Below are positions 56,682 through 64,000 of a stretch of 64,000 nt of DNA, piece after piece (the stretch's first letter is position 1; every line of letters starts with the position of its first letter). The position numbers and the translations under genes were made by a program. Under the pieces are notes generated by a model, which saw only the letters and a program-made list of their open reading frames with translations, made no database searches and had not been told where the DNA came from. This DNA is from Pascua guehoae (taxonomy: Eukaryota > Basidiomycota > Tremellomycetes > Trichosporonales > Trichosporonaceae), in NCBI GenBank assembly GCA_001600415.1, contig BCJX01000011.1, positions 55,029-119,028 on the forward strand, read 5' to 3'.

Positions 56682-59368
56682 TCACGGGCCATCATACTCG
56701 AAGGGGTGTGTAAAGCTGTCATAGGTCGTCCTGGCCGAGTGGGGAAAGCTGTGCGTTGCGAAAGCCGAGTTTGGAAAGATGCCAATGGTATTCGGGCGGC
56801 TGAGCGAGGCATCGCGCTCGCGCTGGTGGACATAGGGCAGGTCGGGGTCGAGCGGGGAGGCTGCGCGGTGTATCTCTGGGGTATGGATGGGCGGGGGCGG
56901 GGGCCGGTTGGCCATCTTGTGCGGGTGCAAGTGTGTGGCGGTGGTGTTGCTTGGGTGGTGGTCGTCCGAGTGTGAGATGGAGGGTGCGAGGGGCGGGGTG
57001 CGCGGGGGAGTTCCGGGCACCGAGTCGGAGGGGGACGACGCGAGGGGCTGTGTGGCGGGGCCGCCACGGGGTGATGGCGACGAGGGTGCGTCGGGGATGG
57101 GGCGTGGCGGGGGNGGGCCTGCGGGCGGGGAGCGGGTTGGGCCCGAGTTGCGCTGCGAGTCTGTGGGTGTGGATCGGGTGTGGCCCGAGTTGCGCTGCGA
57201 GTCGCCGGGCGACGAGGGCCCGCTGGTCGGCGGCGGCTGGAGACAGGCGGGGGACAAGACGGGGCTGACGTCTGGCAGGCTGGCGGTGCGCGAGCTGCTG
57301 TCGTGCATGCTCCCCGTGCGTGCCGAGAGGGGTGAGGTTGGCGACGACAGACCCCCGAGCGCCGTCTGCAGCGCCTGGATGCGCGCCTCGAGCATGCGCC
57401 GCACGTCCTCCTGCGTCCCCTGCGCGTCCGTGTCGAGGCGGTGAGCAGCGAGCAGGTGCGCGGCCCGCAGCCGTTCCTCGGCACGCAGCGCCTCGCGCTC
57501 GGCGTCGGCCGCAATCGCACGCGCGCTGTCCTTGCGCGGCCGGAACGTCGGCGTCGCGTCCGACCCCTTGCGCTCGATCGGAGTATCTGTACCTGCACCT
57601 CCCGCGGCTGGTGCACCACACGCAAGGTCTGGATCGCTGTCCGTGAGTTCCTCCTCGTCGGGCGGCAAAAGGCCACCCCCACCACCACCACCCCTCGACG
57701 CGACGGGCCCATTGAGCGACCGCTGTGATCTGGCCCACTCCAGCCCGTCCCCGGTCGTAATTCCCGCCGCCGCGGCCGCCGCGCGTTCGGCCCCGACCTG
57801 CTCGGCGAGCCGGCGGATCGCCAGCTTCTGCGCGGCGGGCGGGAGCGCATCAAAGAGCGCAGCCCTCGCATCCGACGAGCTCAGCGAGGCCGCAGGCTGC
57901 GACCGCTGCGACCTGCCCGACAGAGTCCGCGATGGCGCGTTGCGCTCGCCCATGGCCTGAGCGTTCGAGTTGGCCCACCCGCTCGCCGATGCCGCGCCGG
58001 CGCGCCCGGGGGACAATGCATCTACTGCGACAGCAGGTGGGCTAAGCGACAGTGTGTCAATGGACAAGCCCCTCGAGCGGCTGCCAGGCGACGGCGACGG
58101 TAGGGGCGGGACGGGTGGCACGGGAGACAGCGTGGGGCTGGGAGATACAATGCTCGCCAACTCGTCCGTGGCGGTCTGCACGGTCCGTATACTCGCCGCA
58201 CTGGCGGTTTCAAAGGACACGGCGTCGTAGACCGGGTGCAACTCGTCGTTTGACGTCCGGGACCGTTGCCTAGATGGCGTCTTGAGCTTGGACGATGGCG
58301 TCCCGCGCTTGGCGTCGGGTGTATACAGATTGTCGGTTCTAGACGCGTACGCGTCGGCAGTGTCAATGTTCCTTCTCGCATCCCGCGTCAAGTTTCGTGG
58401 TTGGTCCGTGGCAACGACGTGTCGCTTAAACTGGCTGTCCTCTGGGCCTGGTCTGGGCGTCGGACAACTGTCGCCCTTGTCGGCCATGGCCCTCGCCGCT
58501 GGCTTTGCCCTCTGCTCCTCCAACGCGCGCGAAATATCAACCGCAAACCGGCCGATGGCGCTCTGCCGCTTCTTGTTGGCGCGCCCTTCGACCGGTAAAA
58601 GGTCGCGGGGTAGGAGAGACGACGTCGCGGAAGACCACGTGCTGGTGACTGTAGACTGCTCGGACGACTTGCTGCTGCTAGACATGCCGCCCACTCGGTA
58701 CGATGACGGGAGATCGAATCCGTTCTCAAGCAGGCGGCGGCGGACGGGCGAGCTCGGCCGGGGCATCTCGACGGTGGTCGGTGGGAACCCCATTTCCATT
58801 CGCGCGACGTAGAAGACGTCTGCGTAGCCGAGCGGCGCGTACTGAATGTGGTCAGAACTAGCAACAAAACTGTACATAGGTCGACTGTACCCACTTTTCG
58901 CTCCAGTACCTCGAGCTGCTCGTCAGCGCTGTTTCCACTGTGCCCACCGCCACCAGCCACCAGCCACCAACCCAGAACTCACCTTTCCCCCAGGCATGGC
59001 CACCGCCTTGTTCTTGCCCTTTTTCATCTTGGCCTGCGCATACTTCTTGACCACCTTTACAGCTTCTAGAAATTCCTGCCTGTTCTGCACTTCGAGCCGT
59101 GCGAGAGCCTGTGGGGTTCCGTGGTCAGCAACACGTCGTGCATGGTGTGGTGTGGACGCGTTTGACGCGATCCAACACAAAAGCGGCTCACATTACCAGC
59201 CTGCAACGCGTCAGCACATTATACATTACGACGGACAAGAAACGACGCGTAGCAGCCATGTCGTTGCCCTTCGTCGTAGCTCACCTCTGCGGCCGTCGCA
59301 CGCCCGAACGCGCCTATCGACGACACATCCGACGAGTACGCCACGGGGTACAGATACGCGTTCGACAT
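56682..59368 (-). CDS. Ser/Pro-rich protein with conserved-looking N-terminus, unknown function
   Basis: Exons 59368-59285, 59200-59192, 59108-58983, 58915-58895 and 58841-56682 are all phase 0 and give 799 residues. The structured part is the first ~115 residues: a helical block ALARLEVQNRQEFLEAVKVV, a Lys-rich stretch KKYAQAKMKKGKNK, and YAPLGYADVFYVARMEMGFP. The rest is disordered, with many SP/TP sites, a helix-prone block ALFDALPPAAQKLAIRRLAEQVGAERA at mid-length, and a duplicated DSQRNSG(H/P)TRS. Two exons are only 9 and 21 bases. One ambiguous base (57114) falls in the coding part. No domain recognised; fungal proteins of this make-up are often signalling or cortical adaptors, but nothing here proves it. 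Confidence 0.68.
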
Positions 59369-61911
59369 TGGTGGCAATGGCGGCGCCGTGGTCTGAGCCG
59401 ATGCGATGCAATGGAGATGAAAGAATTAGGGGGGGAACCTTTCCCACAGCTCGGGGAAAGACGATCGACGTGTTGGCAGTTGCGGGGTCGTTATAAGGGA
59501 AACAACCAAGTCGTGCTTCGTACTCCAGTTCTTGTTCAGTTACCTCGTCCACGTCCCCGGTCGCCATCATTACTCGACTGCCGTCGCGCAGTAGTCATGC
59601 GACCAGCGCGACCAGAGAACAAGGTAAAAGTCCCACTGGGACTGGGATAGGATACTGCAGAACTGCAGACTTGCTGGGCTCTGTTCCTCTGCTCCTCTGA
59701 TCTTGCGGTCTCTTGTCCTCTATTGTCCTCTCTTCTCGTGCTCGCCCTTTTCTGGCCCTCATCCAAGTGGCCGCCTGTACGACGCCTGCACCCCACCCAA
59801 GACCGGCCCCGCGTTCCTGGTCGCCACGGGTGGCTGGCAGTTCCATGGGCATGGGCTGGGCGTGTGCCTCTCGTCTAGTGTGGCCTATGGTGTCCCTTTT
59901 TGCTCTCGTCCCGCACTTTGTACCGTCGTGCCTCGGGCTGCGGTTTCTGCCAGTACTCGAGTTGTATCTTGGCTTCAAGCGTGTACCTGCCGTGAGTCTA
60001 ACGTCTCTGACAGGAGGGGGGGAACGATACGTCGCAGGGTCTAGCCAATCAAGAGTGGCCCCGAGACAGGGGGAACTGCTGCGAGTGTGCGTTCGACTGG
60101 AATTCCTTTCCGTCACAGGCACCAGATGGACCGCGCCCAGCTCTCAGCTCTGGCCTTATTGGCTTGTGTCCTTTGCTGCTGGCTGCCACACGTTTGTAGC
60201 GTGGTCCTACAGTGTCAAAAAGAGCTGCCCAGTGGTAGCCGTGCAAACCGAACTGGGACCGCTGCCGTCAACCGGTGCTATAAGTTGCTGTTTACCCTCT
60301 GCACACGCACCCACTGCTGCCGCGTGCCGCTCAATGACCCTTTTAGCCCTACCCTGGGTGCAATCGACGACTTGGGTCTCGACGAGATCTCGTCGACGAA
60401 AAATGCTCCCGAGAGATGCAGTTGCCACTAGTGGTGCACCACCTACACAGTTTGTTGTTCTAGTCTACTAGTGGTGACAGGGGCAGTACTGCAGTGCAGC
60501 CGTTACAAGTGGCAGGAAGGGGTAGGTACTCGGGCACGGGGGGTACGGGCCATGTATATTCTTGGCATTCCCGTAACGTAGGTAGCAAGCAGTACAAGTT
60601 TTTGCTGTCACAGCCTCGTCGCACACACTTTAAACATTCCATAGGTACCAGGTACACTCGGAGCCAATGATGCGCTCACCGTTTCTGACGACTGCTAGGT
60701 GCCAACAAGGCACTGTCGGTGTTCTGTGCCCGACTCGGCCTGAGCAAGAGTTACTACTGGACATCTGGTAACTAACCCGTCGCGGGGTGCGACAAGCGCG
60801 ACAGCGCGCAACAAGCCAAGCCCGTCAGCCACTCTCCCCAACCTTTGTTATCCGTTTCGACGTTGGACACGACCAGGCCCCTCAGTTCCTGGTACCCCCG
60901 TTCCTGCGCATCATGGCGGGGAATCATTAAATGTCCTTGCTTGGGTCTGTACACTGCAGTGATTCCCGCGCACCCTCTCTCCCACCCTCTCGCTATCGCG
61001 AACAAGAACAAGGTCACGTCAAGCTGGGTTCTGTGCCTCGAGTCGCGGTGTGACCAGGCACACTGCCATCAGCCATCAGGTGACATGTGTTATCACGCAA
61101 TGGTGGCTCCAGACACTAGTACTGCAGCGCGGGGACGAATGGCAAAGGACAGGATGACGTCGGAGCCGTCGAGGTACAAGAGTGTAAGTAACCACCTCCG
61201 AGACTTACTTTCTCCGAGCCATTGAGCGCGTGCCCTCGTGCACACATGGCAAGACTCTAAAGCAATCCCGTCGATGTCGCTCTGCCATTTAACATCCCCT
61301 CGGCGTTCACCAATCGTTGGGCCCCCTTCGAGGGTGTTCTACTCAGACACCATGTCCGCAGCTGTGTGTGCCGCGTTGCAGACGTTCCAGATGTAACACG
61401 TCTTCCGACGGCGTGACACTCTTCTTTCGGCATGGATCGCCTCTTCGGACGGCCTGCGACGGAGGCAGACTTACCACCATTTCGGTCACCAGACAAACCT
61501 TCGTCTTCGTATTGTTGACTGGTATTGTTGAGGTCATCGTAACGCTCATTGTATAAATAACGCAGCGGACATACTGGGGTCACCTGTGGGCCTTTCGCAA
61601 TTAACTTGGAGCTCATGGACGGGGCTTGAGGATGCCATGTCTGCTGAAACGCTGAATGAGTGGATTGTCTTGGGCGATAGTGAGTCATTGCGTCATGCGT
61701 CTGGAGAGTGTGCACAAGCTGACCTGGCCATCGATACATCGACTTGGTCAGGGTTACCCTCTCAACGGTTCTCTCTGTGCCCTTGTTCGTTGATTCATTA
61801 GCAGACGTGAGGCAGTGGTAATGCAGATGTACGGCTCCCACCGGATGAAGATCTGGCTATTCACAACTTCCGAGACATGCATGCTGCTACTGACTTGAAA
61901 TCTCATCTACA
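59369..61911. other. Gene-poor region
   Basis: 2.5 kb. Holds the promoter of the Ser/Pro-rich gene at its left end. An open frame at 59713-60471 (+) has no ATG start, splice logic or domain. CCACTAGTGG-type palindromes occur at 60425-60475. Nothing else recognised. Confidence 0.5.
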
Positions 61912-63988
61912 CTATGCGGCACGGGCCTTGGACAGGTCTGCACCGAGCGTGTACCCGCCGACCTTTTCCCAGTCAATCTTCTGGCGCGTGACGGGGAGGG
62001 CGCGGCGCAGGCTTGCGGTGTTAGTATCGTTGCTTTTTGTGCCGCCTCGAAAGGTCACCAGAAGGCTCACCTCCTAAACGTCCGCTCGCCGAGGTTGTCG
62101 TACACGTCCTTGAGCTCAAACTGATACTCGGACTCAATCTTGGCAATGGTCGTGACAATCTGGGACGCGACATTCTGGCCCTCCTTGTCGCCCGCGGGGA
62201 GCGGGAAGCTCGCCTCGTGATTTGTCGCGAGCTGCACGTTGCCTTGCTCGTAGTAGTGAACGTCGACGCGGATGTTGCCCTTTACAATCGCAGCGGAAGG
62301 GTCGACGACCCAGCACGTGCGCCAGCGGCCCGTCCTGTGGGCTCAGCATGTGCGGCAAGGTTGGAGCGGGGACAAAGGCTGAGCTCTGGAGTCCATGTGC
62401 GCTCAAGAGTTGGATGGGAGATGGCCGGCATGACCTCGGAGAGGGATAGAAGCAAGTATTCAACGCACCAGTAGTTTGCCGGGTTGTAGCGGTTCCCAAC
62501 AACCTCAAGAGTGTACACGGGGTTCTCAATGCGCTCCTGCACGGGTGTGACCGACATCTGCGCGACAGAAGCAGTCACCGCAGCGACGTCGACATCGTCT
62601 TGGTCCGCAGGGGCCGCTTCTGGCTCACGCTCGGCTGCGGGGGACTGGATCTCCTCAGCAACAGCTTCCTCCTCAACAATAGCTCCTTGCTCGGCACCTA
62701 CTTCCTCCTCAGCCACAGCCTGCACGGCACCCGTCCCCGCTGCCCCCTCGGCATCCTGGGCCGCCTCGGCCTTCTGCACCTGCTCGAGGTCCTCGTCGAG
62801 CTGGTCCACCGCACCGGGCGCGTCGACCTCTTCGCCCGCGCTGACCTCGCGCTCGTCCACGGCAGGTGTGGGCGGCTCCTCGATCGCGCCGGCGGGGGAT
62901 CCGGTGACCGCGGGGCTCTCCGCCTCGGGGGTGGTAGGTTCCGCAGACTCGCTCGCAGCACCCGCAGCTGCAGGCGCAGGCACAGCCGCCGCCGGGACGC
63001 TCCGCACAAGAGGGATCTGGGAGCACGACACAGACCACAGTCCCGCGGGGTAGTGGTTTGTGACGTACTTGCCCAAGCTGGCCGCGAGCGAAGTGCGGAA
63101 CGCTTCTTCGTCCTCTGGCAGCTCGTAGGGCTGGAAGTCGGACGCCGCCTGGTCGTTAGCTATTCTATCGCGTAGGGTTGAATCGAGGCATGCTGCAACT
63201 CACCATTGTGAGCGGGTCGTATGTAAAGTGACGCTTGCCCTCATGATCGACAAAGCGGACGGCCTCGCCGTCTGTGCCGGGCACGATGAGCGCCTCGGAG
63301 AGGATGGACTGGGATCAGGTCAGCGTACTCTTACTTGGCGTTCATGAACCTCTCGGAATAATGGCCCTCCTTGAATCCTGTAACCCATTTGCCTCTGTCT
63401 GCTCTCCTCGACCGGAAACAACGCCCTCGAGCGCCTCAATCCATCCACCGAGGTGCAACGGACAGACCAGCCGGCGTCTGGGTCACCTGCCCCTGCATGC
63501 CCCACACTCACCGTATGCGCAGGAACATCGCCGTCAGCGGCGTGCTCGACAGAGCTCAGCTGGCTCAAGTTGTATGCGTGCATGGCGGGCAGGACGTGGG
63601 GCATGAGCGCGTCGTCGTCGCCAATGATGGCGCGGATGTCTGGTGTCAGTGGGTGGAGGCTGTGCCTGCGTACCATTGACGACATCGCTGGGGGGTCAGC
63701 ACTGGCGTAGCAAGTAGAGAGAGCTAGTTTCCGGGGACGGGTAACGGACATGCATCGGGGGGCCGACCTGAGTTCCTGGTCTCGACAGCGCGATACCTCG
63801 CCTGTTCTCGTTGGACATTGCATCGACATCCGACGACGTGCACACATTCCCAACCTCGTCCCAGCACCATGCTCTACCCCGGCACTCCCAGTTTCATATC
63901 CAACTCACTTGACCTCGCCCGGCGGGCTCTGCTCGATAAACGAGACGGCGAGCTTGATACGTTCCTCGGTCGTGAGCTCGCGGGCCAT
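61912..63988 (-). CDS. CAP1: F-actin-capping protein alpha subunit with large acidic insert
   Basis: Exons 63988-63909, 63687-63674, 63639-63512, 63308-63204, 63148-62469, 62334-62071 and 62011-61912 give 456 residues. Family landmarks: PPGEVNDVVNDIRAII (rebuilt only with the 14-nt exon), FVDHEGKRHFTYDPLT, SLGKYVTNHYPAGLWSV, then NYWTGRWRTCW, VHYYEQGNVQL and the C-terminal SLRRALPVTRQKIDWEKV. With the beta subunit it caps actin barbed ends at cortical patches. Usual length is about 260-290. The excess is an Ala/Glu/Pro-rich insert at about residues 150-318, encoded without introns or stops inside exon 5, between two beta strands. Gene symbol follows yeast. Confidence 0.93.
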
Positions 63989-64000
63989 GGTGGTGGTGGT

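Noticed and set aside
59713..60471. 252-residue plus-strand frame
   Set aside because: Starts without ATG, codon use is unlike the neighbouring genes, and it has no domain or intron signals.
1..64000. Search for transposons, CRISPR arrays, rRNA and prophage-like modules
   Set aside because: No transposase, integrase or reverse transcriptase motifs, terminal repeats, spaced direct repeats or rRNA cores were recognised by eye.

Overview
This is a nuclear contig from a basidiomycete yeast. The gene models look most like Tremellomycetes (Trichosporonales or Cryptococcus relatives). I infer this from the GC-rich sequence, the dense genes on both strands, and many short introns (36 to about 100 nt) with GTGAGT-type donors and CTGAC or CTAAC just upstream of the acceptor. 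The two nuclear tRNA genes have introns next to anticodon position 37. I see no rDNA, transposon, CRISPR array or bacterial-type operon. Most proteins here are split into exons, some only 3, 6, 9 or 14 nt long, so the gene models below were assembled by matching splice phase by hand.

Layout. 1-6.8 kb: the 3' part of a PQ-loop transporter, then a monocarboxylate-type MFS transporter divergent from a regulator with two Zn2Cys6 clusters. 7.4 kb: tRNA-Arg(ACG). 8.1-16.6 kb: one very large gene of about 2,630 residues carrying a RING-H2, a PH and a degenerate VWA domain, the order found in the budding-yeast mating scaffolds Ste5 and Far1. Just upstream is another coding exon that may be its true 5' end. 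17.6-24 kb: gene-poor, with a small secreted eight-cysteine protein and a decayed MFS transporter. 23.5-27.9 kb: a VOC-fold protein, a serine beta-lactamase-like esterase and a CYP504-like P450. 30 kb: tRNA-Lys(CTT). 30.9-36.5 kb: a Tls1/C9orf78-like protein, a tiny membrane protein, the SUMO E2 UBC9, a mitochondrial flavin-reductase-like protein and a small basic protein. 38.8-52.6 kb: NFU1, TFIIA gamma, a MOB4/phocein protein with a long disordered tail, a three-finger C2H2 protein, lipoyl synthase and TAF6. 52.8-64 kb: a type-B carboxylesterase, a serine/proline-rich protein of unknown function, and F-actin capping protein alpha with a large acidic insert.

How the genes relate. Most are unlinked housekeeping genes. 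Three relations deserve attention. The MFS transporter and the double zinc-cluster regulator share a promoter with a repeated CGG-rich 10-mer. NFU1 and lipoyl synthase act in the same mitochondrial Fe-S/lipoate pathway. The MOB4-like and Ste5/Far1-like proteins are both signalling-scaffold components, and both carry very long low-complexity regions. The best candidate for something little described is the 8.1-16.6 kb RING-H2/PH/VWA gene.
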